Source of the DNA: Pempheris klunzingeri
Lineage: Eukaryota; Chordata; Actinopteri; Acropomatiformes; Pempheridae
Reading direction: 5' to 3'
NCBI RefSeq assembly: GCF_042242105.1
Contig: NC_092013.1
Span: forward strand, 10,351,618-10,415,617
DNA: 64,000 bases
The notes under the pieces were generated by a model. That model searched no databases. It had not been told where the DNA came from and saw nothing but the letters and a program-made list of their open reading frames with translations. Within the stretch, counting starts at the first letter, position 1. Every line of letters starts with the position of its first letter. This document shows positions 1 through 10,650 of the stretch, in pieces. A program made the translations under genes and the position numbers.

Positions 1-101
1 GCTCTTTTTCAAATTTGCGGCTGCACTTGAGAGTCCCCCTCCCTGCTGGTCTCCACAGGAGTTCATTGTAACAAAAGGTGCACTGAATGTACCGAATGAG
101 C
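1..101 (-). other. os9: os9 3' untranslated region (partial)
   Basis: This stretch follows the os9 stop codon (TGA at 104-102 on the minus strand). No AATAAA in gene orientation is visible here, so the polyadenylation site lies beyond the left edge. Confidence 0.7.
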
Positions 102-3100
102 TCATATGTCCACATCGTCTGAGTCGGAGGTGCTGGATGACTGGGACTCCTCCTGGGACTCTCCCCACACAAACCTATAGTTGTTCTCCAACTCCTGCTG
201 CCTCTTTTGCTCTTTGTAAACCTCTTCCGTGCCTCCAGTCTGAAAGACGAAAAAAGGAAACGTTTAAAAGCAACCACAACCTCTTTGATTGTGGTGATAT
301 GCTGAATGCTAATGACAAAACAGACGCATTATACTCTGCTTAATGTTTTCTAGACAGTACAGCAAAGGCCGACAGGAGAGAGAGGAGTGTAGTTGTGGTG
401 ACAGGTACAGTATGTGGGTGTCAGGGACACATCTCGTCTCGTGGTCTATAAAGTTACAACAGGGCGTCTACACGTATCAGCAAGTTGAGATTAAGACTTT
501 TAATACCACAATTCAATTAAGTTTAAGGCCAATTTTGCAATAAAAATAAACAGTGTGAACGTGTCAAATGTGAGTCATACGAACACACATGCTGACAGTT
601 CAAAAGTCTAAGCACATCAAAAAGGCGATACCTGGTTCAGTTAAAGAACATCTGTCTCAATATTAAATCTAATAATGTGAAAAAAATCTGTTTGTCCTTA
701 ATGATGTTAATCAGTATAACGGTCTTACAGCCAGAGATGCCGATATTACGTGTTCAATGTGGCTGAACTATGACAGGATACAGAGACGTTTGAAGTCGAC
801 TCCGAACTGATTTCATTAAACATTAAATGTTCTGGCATTTTCTTCTTGGAGTGGATTTTAGAGCAGGCTGGCAGCATTCACTGAATAAATATTTAAGACC
901 TTCCCAACAGATTTTTAGACTATTTGATACATTACAGACATTTGAGGACAAACCTGAAGCCCATTGGTCACTACCGGTTCCCTATTTCACAGACAGATTC
1001 GACTGCTGGATGTAGCTTTTAACCCTTGTTTTGCAGCTCTTGAGCACAAATGAACCCAATAAAAAGTCACTATCACTTTTACCAGGAGATTTATGAGGAG
1101 TTCTCTGAAGGACTTTGTATCTTCTTCAGTCAGCCACTGGTCACCTGCTTCCTCTGCATTTTTTCGTGTCAAGATCTTCACCTCAATTTTACCTAAAAAG
1201 AGAAACAGGGGAATAGACGGGCTTGACAGTTAAACACATGCACTCCCAAGTGGCTCAGAGAAAGAAAACTGTGGCAAAACAACAAATAATCATAGTGAAG
1301 AATGGTACAAACACAACAGTGGATGAGAAAGAAAGAACACACATGACTTACACACCTTTTGTTTACCTTTGTCTTTGAGATAAGCTTCGTCTAACTGCTG
1401 TCAGAGATTTTTTTTGTTTGAATTGTTCAATTGTTAATAAAAAAATATCTAATTTAATGAGTCCCTGCTCTTCTGTCGAGCTAGTCATTTTGGTCTTCTA
1501 TCAAAACATATTTACTTAATTGCCCGCCGCTTGAACAATTTAGGAAACACTTCATTCTACTGGCATGATATGAAGTGTCTTCTGAACAGCTAAACCTTGG
1601 AAAAAAACCTAAATCTGACAGTTGTGTGCTTTCTGACAAAAATGAGACGAGAAATACAGACCTACTATATGCTCAAGATGACAGATGGAAGAGAGAAAAG
1701 GCCGTGAGTGTTTCGGGCACTCCCCCCTCATACCTTCTGCCTTCAGTCCTGCTTTCTCTAGCTGCTCTTTAACCACGTCCTTTATGTGCTGCCACTGGGG
1801 GTCTCCTTCGCCCATCTCCTGAACTTTGACCTCCCCATCAGGGCTGCTGCCCGTCTTATACTTAGTAATTTTGATCTTAACATGGTCGTCAGCCGCTTGG
1901 TCTGGGGTGACGAGACAAAAGAGGGACAAACAACACAGTTGACCTCAAAAACCCACCAGCAGGGCCACAGGATGGAGGAGGTAGGAGCCAAGAATGTGTA
2001 ATCGAAAAAGCTGTCTTATAAGTCTCATAAGAAATACTATTACTGTGATTAATTTCAGTTATTTCAATTTTGATTTCATTACTGGAAAACACCCACAGAT
2101 ACATCGATGGCAGCAGAACAAAAGCCACTAACTAACCAGAAGAATTCAAAATATCAATCTCACATCAAACTAACTCCATGTGTGCGTCTATTCTGGGATG
2201 AAAGATGCCGCAACAAACATCGACTGCACATATGGATGAAATATGAGGATGATGGAGGCGGACACAGATATGAATATGGCTTAAGAGAGGCAGGCTGCCT
2301 GGTTACCTGGTTGCTTTGGAGCCAGGCTGGGGCTGCCTCTGGTTGGGTCGTTTGCTCTTTGAACTCCTGCTGTTTGCTGCTCTGGGTCCTGGACGTCTTT
2401 CTCCTCTAAATGATCAAGTAGCTTGTCCAGTGTCGTCTCCAGTGTCTGCGTAGCTTGAGTGCGGTCAAATTCCCCTTTCAGGCCTTCCGTCTCTAACTCC
2501 TGCTGGGCCTACAACACGTAGAGACCAGCCATGTTACCAGCCTGATGATCTGTACTCAATCTTTGTGCTAAAATTACATATTGTTGCTCATCTGAAACCT
2601 CATTTATGATGTTGTCAAACTCCTTCTGCATCTCCTCTTTTATCTCGTCAATCTTATCCGAGGGTACTGAGAGGTCGGACATCTCATCCTCAAACTCCTG
2701 TAGCAGGCGTTCATCGTCATGTTTCTCTTCCTCCCCAAGCTTCTCCGTCACCCCGTCGCTTGTCGGATTCTCTTGACTTTTAGCTTGGTTTTGTGCTTTC
2801 TAAAAGCCAAAAAAAAAGCTGCATTGAATACCCACTCACCACAAAGAAAAAAAGGGGTGTACAAAAGTTTGTCACAGTGACAAGTACTGACCTTCCTGTT
2901 ACTCTCTTTGAGATGTTGGACAAATTTCATCAGGTCTGCTGGGTCAGTGATGATTTTAAAGTTGAATTTCTCAACTGAAATATAGATTTAAAGAAAGAAA
3001 TTGGTATAAGCCCAAAACTGAACAACAACACAAAAAATAAATGTATAACATGTTACCAGGAAGTGCTCCATTTGAACAGTTTTGTCAAGTTGGAAATCAG

Positions 3101-6100
3101 ACAACATAACGGCACAGAAAAGAGAAACTCTGTGGTTCTATTTGTCTTGTTTGCAGATCTCTTATGCAACAGGACATTAAATCCTGGACCTGAGCTGTGT
3201 GTGTGTGTGTGTTTCTTTGTGAGATAATGAAGGCAAGAACAGTAAACTGCAATACCTTCATCACCATCATCTATGACTTCATTGTCTGTGAGTGAGTTGT
3301 AGTCCTCATCTGCTGCCTGTACGTGGACAAAAAAAAAACCCAATCTGGTTAGAGATGAGGAATGAGGAGGGAAAGTGTCAACCAACACCCTCTAGTGGTT
3401 GGGGTCTGGCATTTAAAATAAAGCTAGTGACACCACATTGTTGGCGAATATATACAACAATGAATTATGTGGAAAGAAACGTACATTTTTAAACAAATTA
3501 TAAATAGTGTGTCAATTTAGTCTTGTCCTTATTGACAGCAAAAAGATTGAGTAAAAGTGTGACAATTTATTCTATCAAAAATATTATAAAGCTTTAATAT
3601 TTTGACATTGTGGATATGGTAGCAGTAGCCAAGGTGTAAATAATAATATTTTTTTTTCAGTTTGGAGCGCTACGATTGTGCTGTAAAGCTGTTTGAGTGA
3701 AAAAATAAACAGACTGCAGAGAAGCATCATTCATTAAAGGAGAAATATACAAAGGTATTTTTAAACCTGGGCCCTATTTGTACATATTTTGGTGTCTAAT
3801 TGACTAATGGGTAAAAAAAAGTTTTGGAATTGGTCCAGTAGATCCTCTTGCTGGCAGGCGTAAAACAGGCTACAATGGCTGCAATGTAATCACTGAGGAC
3901 AACTGAGCCCATCAAAGTATATCCAGTAAAAGTGCTCGTTTTTGCCACCGCCATTGCTATTCTAAGTGCCTGATTGTGGAAAGGACTACAGAGATGTAGA
4001 CAAAAACAGCAACTTTACCTTGCAGGACACAAGATACTTTGTTTGAGCTGTGCTTTAAAGAGTTAGTTAAAAATACTAATATCACACAAATAACAAAAAC
4101 AATCGAAGCAGAGGTAGACCAGTGACTCCCAAGTTCTGAGAGGTAAAATTACCATTTTTGTCAATGGAGTCTGGTGGCTTTGAATGGAGTGATATATCGT
4201 CTGTTTCTGGTTAAACAAAAATGAGCCTTAATCATTATTCATCATGTCTTTTTATACGGTCCAGGTTTAAAAAGACCCGAGTTGTCTTTCAAAAGGAAAA
4301 AGTGATTCTGAGACATATTTCTGTACCTGATTCTCCTGTTGAGAAGCAGTTGTTTTTGAGCTCCCCGGCTTTGTGACTCCCTCCCAGAAGTCAGAATCTT
4401 CTGCCTCCTCTGACCCGCCATCCTCAGGTACATCAGCAGTGTCTGTTTCAAAATGAAGGCACATGCTCATGTCTAGTAGTATAGATCTGGCATGATAGAA
4501 ATAAGAAAACCATTTCCATATTTAGTGCACTCACAAATAACTAATCCCTGGAAGGTAATTTGCCTTTTAAAAAAAAAAGAGTCACCTTTTCTGTCTGACT
4601 GGTTCGGGTCATCACTGGGCAAAGGTGATGTCTCTTCTGCTGTGACTTCCACTGCTCCATCTGCCCCTTCATTACCAGCCAACATCTCATCAAGACTCCT
4701 CAGCTCCTCTGAGATCTGCTCTACTTTACGCTTTGTGTCCGCTGGCACCAGACAGAGGACAGCAGGAGGAGGGAGGGAAATTTCTTATTGTTTTAAACTG
4801 TCATATATTAAAACACTAATAACCGTCGAAAAGCTGTACATATTTGTATCTTATATCTGATATCACCATCACATTTTAAATACTCCTTTCTCACATCCTG
4901 CTCCAGTATACTGCTTCAACAGTTAAATGCATCAAATTAATGAAGTAAGATTCTCTCCAAGCACTGCGGCACGGTGACCTTCATTTTTGTTAACTCACAG
5001 ACTTGAGCCTTGACATAATCCATGTACTGTTGGGCACTTAGTGCTGGCTGGCACACGATACTCTGGGGCTTGGCAGTGGACGGAGGCCGCAGGAAGGGAT
5101 GCTGGCAGGTGCGACTGGTGTGAACTGTCAGCACATAGCGGCACGACTGCGGCTCGTCCACTCGGGCGATGTAGTCACTCGAGCCTTCCTCACACACAAA
5201 CTGGGAATAATAGATTAAAATTGAGATAATATAAGATTATTCTTTTATTAGTGCCACGACAGGGAAATTTACATTTGGGCAAGAGCTGCTGTAACAGGCT
5301 GCCAGTCATACGGCGTCGTCTTGAATATAATTACTCTAGGAGGATCACTTAGTAAAAAGGCAAATTTCACTGACTTCATATCTCTGTTTGCAAAACTGAA
5401 CCCGAAACATAAACAAATTAAATCACACAGGCAGCGTGGAATTCAACTACATCCTGTATTCATGTCTCACCCGGACTTCAGTCTCTCTGGGATTTCCATT
5501 TAGGTCACACTTGGAGCCATTTACGTAGGTCTGACTGTGGTACCGCTTCAGCCTGTGCTGCTTGGAGGCCTGGGAAATAAACAGAAAAGATATTTTGATG
5601 AGACAATGAGGTTTGGCGCATCACCCAAAAGTTGAAAGTAGTGCTTGTGAAGTTTGTGAGCTTTTAATGCTTCAAAGACAGTCATCACTAGTGAAATTCA
5701 CATAATTTCTGCCCAACATACAAAATTAAACAGGGACATCAAATACCAAATAATGTGAAAATGCACACCTGCGGGATTCGACTGATAACTACGAGGGTTC
5801 AGCTCTTATTAGACAAACATGCAAAATGTTCCATGCTTGTCTTGTAATGTAATGTGTACCAGAAATCAAAGACCATCAACAATGGATTAAAACAAAAAAA
5901 CAACCACTAACACAAAATTGATGCAAATTTACCTTTGCTGTTTCATTGCTCCAATCAAATTCAGATTCATAATAACCTAAGAACAGAATGTCCCCTTTGA
6001 TCTCAGTGTCTGGGGAGAAAACAACAACATGCGTCAAAGAGGCTCATCTGTCAAGCTGTTTGTCATGAAAAACACATTAAAAACACAGTTACCTTCGAGG

Positions 6101-6423
6101 TGGTACTGTCTGATATGCTGACCATGGCAGAACTCATATGTCCACCAGTCTTTCGTCTGCAGGGAGCACAGACAGCAAACGCATCAGTGCACAGTAACTG
6201 ACAGACACATTTTCCTTTTCATTCAGGCGATTGATTCATTCATCAACGATATCACAGATGATACACCTTGAACAAATGTTGTTTTCAAGCCCACTTGGAC
6301 ACCTCGGAGCAGACTTTCCAACTTGTTGCCTTGTTAGCCAAGTCCACTTGACTGGATGATAATAAGTGGCTGGGATGACTGAAAATTGATACGTCAGGAT
6401 GTAGCCAAGACAGGAGGATTAGG

Positions 6424-6486
<63 letters not shown>

Positions 6487-9400
6487 GTTTTGTGTGTATG
6501 TGTGTGGCAAAAGAGAGAAATCAAGATGCATGTTGTAGCGACAGATAGTCACTGAGAGGCTGAGGTTGGGCTGTTTGCTGCTTGTCTGACACGCTCTCAA
6601 AACAGGATTCGCTGAGATAAAAAAAAAGGAAGGAAAAATAGTCCCAGCGATTAGGCTGGTAGAAACAGCGGTCAACAAAAAATACGACGACCCAACAACT
6701 TGCTCCTCTCTTTGTTACCCCTGAAGCTGTGCAGGTGAAGACGTGAATATAATAGTTAGCTGTCCCCGCTCATATCTGTGTGACTTAATTATCGATGCGA
6801 TTGTGAGATACCAAATAATTTGAATTCATTCATCCACTCCTACGGCTCCTACACGTTTAAAAAAAATTAAAAAATTAATAAATCAGTTGCATCTGTTGAA
6901 TAAATGTGGCATTTTGTTGTGTAGAACAGCACCTGTTTTATTCGTTAAAAGTCAAAATCATTTTCTATTTTGTTTCAAGTGAGTTGGCCCACCCCGCTAT
7001 GTGGAAAACCCCCAGATACTGCATATTAACTCGCTTTCTTACTAAAATATAATTCCCCACATAGCCACCACTAACTGATAAGTATCTACAGACCTTAAAA
7101 AAGAGCCCCTTTAATATTCCTCACAGCCACAATCTCCTGGTAGCAACAGAAGTTCCTTGTTTTTAAAGCAACCAGAGGCAAGTATCTCATGAGGAAGTAA
7201 AGAGGACATAAGTATGTCAAAGGGCAGCGGGTTGGAACACTTTTGTAACATGTCCTTGACTGCCCTACCGGATGAGGAAGGAAAATATGATTATTTTAAG
7301 GGAACTGTAGCGGCCACCTCGGCCACTTTCCCTTCAGTCACACTAGAGAAGAAGGTTTGTAAACAGAGGACAGACAGAGTTTAAATTCCACAGCCAAACA
7401 GTCAAATAGACAATGGTGAAAGGAATCAGTGACGCTCGTCCTATTTCATTTTTGGCTGACAAGATCTCTGTTGTAAGAGCCTTAATTTAACTCTTAACTG
7501 ACCCAGTGAAAACACAAGAGAGACGTGCATCTCTTCTCACTTCAGAACAGTTATTATAGTCACTCCACTTTCTTGTGTAGCGGAAAATCGATCATTGATG
7601 TTTTATGATGCAGCACATGGAAGCTATAGTGTGTCTTGAGTTACAGGACTGTGGCTGCACTGGAAAGACCACATGTATGAATTCACTTAAATGGATTCAG
7701 AGGCCTCGTTCAGACTTTTTCTCTTGTGTCCAGATGTATCAGGACTGTGTGGATCAGGTTGTGACAGGCTGCTGTCGACACATCAAAAATATGTCTCAAA
7801 AACATGAACAGACCCCTCGTGATCTGCTTTCACCTCCAAACTCTTCAAGCGCTAAACAGACGGACATACACACGTATGTTCTGTCATACACCTGGATAAA
7901 AGGACTGTGTGTGGATGTGCAGACTATCCACCTTCTTTACACCATGACTGCGACTATCCTCCCATTAAAACCTTACAGGGCACTCACTCTTTCTGAGCCA
8001 TACAAATACTTAGAAATTTGACAGCAGACTATCATTCAAGATTCATATTCAACATTTGACTCAAAAATCAAACATGAAAATAGGCTTCTTTTTAGGGACG
8101 TCTGTCTTCTTCAGATTGTAAAATTACTGTGCACTCAATCTTCATGTCTGTCCTTGACTATGCAGATATTCTGTACTGTACTGGTGCCCCTTCAACTCTT
8201 CAGCAGTTAAACCTTGTGTATCACAGCGCATTATGCTTTATCTCAAATGACAAATTCACCATCTTGCGTAATTCATTTACAAAGCCTGACTGCTGAAGCT
8301 TCCAAACTATTTATTCTAACAACTACAGTACACAATCCAGTAACCACTTAACCTTAGATACCCCTGAAGTAAATTGGCAGAACTGATTTCAAGTTCGATG
8401 GCATCTTTTAAATGGAATGAACTGCAATCTGCCCTGAAACTTAAGTCACACATTCTCCATGTTATCTGCTGTTTTATAAAAAAAATTTTGAACTGTATCC
8501 GTTTCTTTCATTCTTGCTCATTGTGTTGTATTGACTGTGTTTGTGTGAATGTTGCTTGTTCTCAGTTCCCTCTTGGAAGGGAGATCTTAATCTCGATGAG
8601 ACTGCCTGGTAAAATAGATTAAAAGATAGAAAAGGAAAAAAGAAAGAAAGCTTTCACACTACAGCGAATATTAATCCACATACAAAAGTCCCATCATCAA
8701 ATATAGCTGGCGTGATCTGATTCCAGTAACCTCTGGATGTGGTCTAACATGCATTCAGAGCAATGTGCTTGAATCAACCGGAATACATTTTAGTGACAAG
8801 TGTGACCAGTGTGATGAAGTCTGCATCAACAAACAGCTCAACCTGGGATGGATGAAAGTTTTACACAGCTTTTGACTTTAGGATCACGCAGTTGAGAACT
8901 AACCTTCACTAGACACTGGGCATTGTGCATTGGACTGAGCAGGTCTGGGATGTCAGGCCCGGTGTAGCCTTGAGAGTCTGGCTCAGAGGAAAGATCCTGA
9001 TGAAAGCGGACAGCCTGGGCTGGAAGCCGGCACTCATACAGCTGCTTGTACTTGCTGGACACCATCATGACTTCTTCTGTCTTGGTCTACAGGAGAAACG
9101 GTGCCTTTAAGTGTCACAATGTCATACCTTAAACAGCCTTTCAGAGTTTAAAGCTTATTAATGTACAATCTGGAGGTGAGGAAGTTGAGGTTGTGTTGTG
9201 ACAGCTGTCAACGATGGCTGCTGCGTAGGACACTTAGAAATAACTTCTGCATTGACGCTTCTTCGTGTAACTTGCAAGCAAATTGTACAATTTAAATCCG
9301 GTTTCTTGCCCAGCTGACAGACATGTTATTCTCTACTCGCGTTTGGTGACATTAATGGAAGATATTTCACGCTAGCTAACAGTGGTTAGCCTACTTTCTA

Positions 9401-9596
9401 GCTAGCATGCTAACCGTTAGCTTCCCCCAAACACACACACACTCACCTGCCCCAAGATAACGGGATCGGGAAGAATTTGAATTCCATATTTCATCTCATT
9501 CAGCTCCTCCAAATTCAAAAAGGCCGGCACACAGAGGGGACATATCAACAAGAAAACGTACAGTCTTTTTAGCCACCGTACTAAGGAAGCAGCCAT
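102..9596 (-). CDS. os9: OS9 endoplasmic reticulum lectin (complete coding region, 15-16 exons)
   Basis: OS9 is a lumenal ER lectin that binds trimmed N-glycans on misfolded proteins and hands them to the SEL1L-HRD1 complex for degradation. Coding exons, in gene order: 9596-9447, 9086-8904, 6156-6093, 6009-5933, 5569-5471, 5200-4999, 4741-4586, 4442-4327, (optional 4206-4153), 3316-3256, 2974-2892, 2799-2578, 2508-2307, 1901-1734, 1192-1083, 239-102. Phases agree throughout and give 676 residues (694 with the optional exon), against about 667 in human. Residues 1-28 form a signal peptide (MAASLVRWLKRLYVFLLI...). The MRH mannose-binding domain spans about 112-215. By alignment to human OS9, the sugar-binding residues W115, W116, Q128, R186, E207 and Y213 are all present. 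N-glycosylation sequons are NET (154) and NGS (175). The middle is acidic, and the C-terminus ends in Ser/Asp-rich DSDDVDI. An in-frame upstream ATG at 9614 would add six residues; I chose 9596 because MAAS matches the mammalian start. Identification is by recall of the family, not by a search. Confidence 0.96.
3722..4075. repeat. probable interspersed fish repeat in os9 intron
   Basis: The stretch starting TTAAAGGAGAAATATAC and running through blocks such as GTCTAATTGACTAATGGG and GAGGACAACTGAGCCCATC resembles a high-copy non-coding teleost repeat. No coding capacity is seen. Family not assigned; boundaries approximate. Confidence 0.45.
4153..4206 (-). other. os9: possible in-frame cassette exon of os9 (54 nt)
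   Basis: On the minus strand the segment is preceded by a TTTAACCAG acceptor and followed by an ATG|GTAATT donor. It is 54 nt, phase 0 at both ends, and open for 18 codons in the os9 frame. Its neighbours (4327 and 3316) also join each other in phase 0, so it could be included or skipped without breaking the protein. The encoded peptide (KQTIYHSIQSHQT...) does not resemble the acidic linker around it, which lowers my confidence. Confidence 0.35.
6427..6482. repeat. (GT)n microsatellite in os9 intron 2
   Basis: An almost perfect GT run of about 27 units, followed by a degenerate GTGTGTTTTGTGTGTATGTGTG tail split by interruptions. It lies deep in the intron between exons 8904 and 6156. Confidence 0.95.
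8127..8625 (+). mobile_element. L2/Rex1-type LINE fragment, reverse-transcriptase C-terminus
   Basis: In one plus-strand frame from about 8143 the sequence reads SVLDYADILYCTGAPST, then LVYHSALCFIS, the end of a fish L2-like non-LTR reverse transcriptase (the family shows SILDYGDVLY and YHSALRFI). Later, around 8395, a second frame gives FKWNELQSALKLK, matching the STWNELQ(T)DLKL C-terminal block. Frameshifts and stops show that it is dead. It lies in os9 intron 2 on the strand opposite the gene. Family-level assignment is from memory. Confidence 0.7.
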
Positions 9597-9652
9597 GATT
9601 GAGTCTCTCCTCATAGCCCCATTTGTCTGACAGCAACACAACTCAGGACGCC

Positions 9653-9704
9653 TGACGTAAAGGCAGCTGATTGGTCGGCGTGATACGCGCCGCTCTGTGA
9701 TTGG
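9653..9704 (-). promoter_or_regulatory. os9 proximal promoter with two CCAAT boxes and an ERSE-like element
   Basis: Read in os9 orientation there is CCAAT at 9704-9700 and again at 9674-9670. Exactly nine bases after the second comes TTACG, within TTACGTCA (9660-9653). CCAAT-N9-TTACG has the spacing of the ER stress response element (consensus CCAAT-N9-CCACG) and keeps the final ACG. TGACGTAA is also a CRE/UPRE-like core. The element lies about 60-80 bases upstream of the ATG, so it may fall near or inside the start-site region. Function is inferred from family knowledge that OS9 is induced by ER stress. Confidence 0.45.
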
Positions 9705-10207
9705 CTAATCTGTGTGTCCGTCAACGCGTTTCCAGTTCTGGGGTGTGTTCGTTTCTGACACCTGAGTGCACGGCTGCTCTGCCTCCTGGACTACAAAAAT
9801 CACCATTAAACAACACACATGTCGGCTGTCAGCGTTTGTCTGGCCATAAAAGAAGCTCACACATTGGTGCAGAAACCGGGCATCCATTGGCCTGATGGAC
9901 CAGGCGTGTCACAAGCCAATTTGACCAAAATACAATCATGCGGGTAATTTTCGGAGTCAGTAACACGGGACTGCTGTTTATTAAGATGCCTAACGTCCAC
10001 ATTTTTACAAATAGAGCTATAAACTTCCTCAGGTTCCTAATAACCACACGTTGAAATGTCAACTTCAAGATATATTTAATCTCAAAAGTGATTATTTACA
10101 TAAAATACCCAGTATTGAAATAGAGGGAGGATGCAAAACATGCATTCATTCCCATACATGACACCAGACACACAAACACATATGTGCACAGACGCCCACA
10201 CCCACCC

Positions 10208-10211
<4 letters not shown>

Positions 10212-10246
<35 letters not shown>
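10212..10246. repeat. (CA)n microsatellite
   Basis: A perfect (CA)n run in the gap between the head-to-head os9 and b4galnt1 genes. Confidence 0.95.
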
Positions 10247-10248
<2 letters not shown>

Positions 10249-10389
10249 CACACATCAGTGTTGACTTGTGTGTATGAGCAGGTCTAGATGGTTTTTCCAG
10301 ACATCGTGCTGTGGCTCATATGCAGCTCATGAGGTATGTTTGCATGTTGCGGTCGCCTGCCGGAGCTCCGTGATGCTGCCGCTCCGCTG

Positions 10390-10650
10390 ACTGACCGCTG
10401 AGTGCTGCGTTGAGGTGCGGTGCGCTCTCCTCTGTGCTGCTGCTGCTGCTGCTGCTCCTACTGCTGCAGGGGGAGCGTCCGTCCGTCCACAGCCCGCAGT
10501 GCTGCGATGTGCGGCCGCTTCATTCGTCTTCTGGCTGCTCCGTTTTTCCATATCTAATCCCATTTGCGAGAGGAATAAATTCTCTAAGAGGGGCGACCTC
10601 CGTGCAGGCGGGAGGTGAAACGGCAAAAACTGTGCGTCTTTGAATCTGAG
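10390..10650 (+). other. b4galnt1: probable untranslated first exon and promoter of b4galnt1
   Basis: A GC- and CpG-rich block (including GCGGCCGC) that contrasts with its AT-rich surroundings ends in a good splice donor, GAATCTGAG|GTGAGCG, at 10650/10651. The coding exon at 14613 is preceded by an acceptor with only nine untranslated bases, so an upstream leader exon is required; this is the best candidate. A (CTG)n tract of about seven to eight units lies at 10437-10457. Open frames across it begin with TTG or GTG, not ATG. The transcription start cannot be placed. Confidence 0.45.

Noticed and set aside
4153-4206. Alternative frame of the os9 cassette (ETDDISLHSKPPDSID)
   Set aside because: It looks more protein-like, but neither flanking exon supplies the needed phase without causing a stop codon downstream.
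6285-6678. Open frames with long HTHT runs
   Set aside because: They are translations of the (GT)n microsatellite.
7605-8021. A 138-codon plus-strand open frame in os9 intron 2
   Set aside because: The peptide resembles no family I know, has no splice or promoter context, and lies next to a LINE relic. Length alone is not evidence in this AT-moderate intron.
10410-10643. A leucine-rich open frame resembling a signal peptide in the b4galnt1 leader
   Set aside because: It starts with TTG, and the leucines are the (CTG)n repeat read in frame. No ATG opens it.
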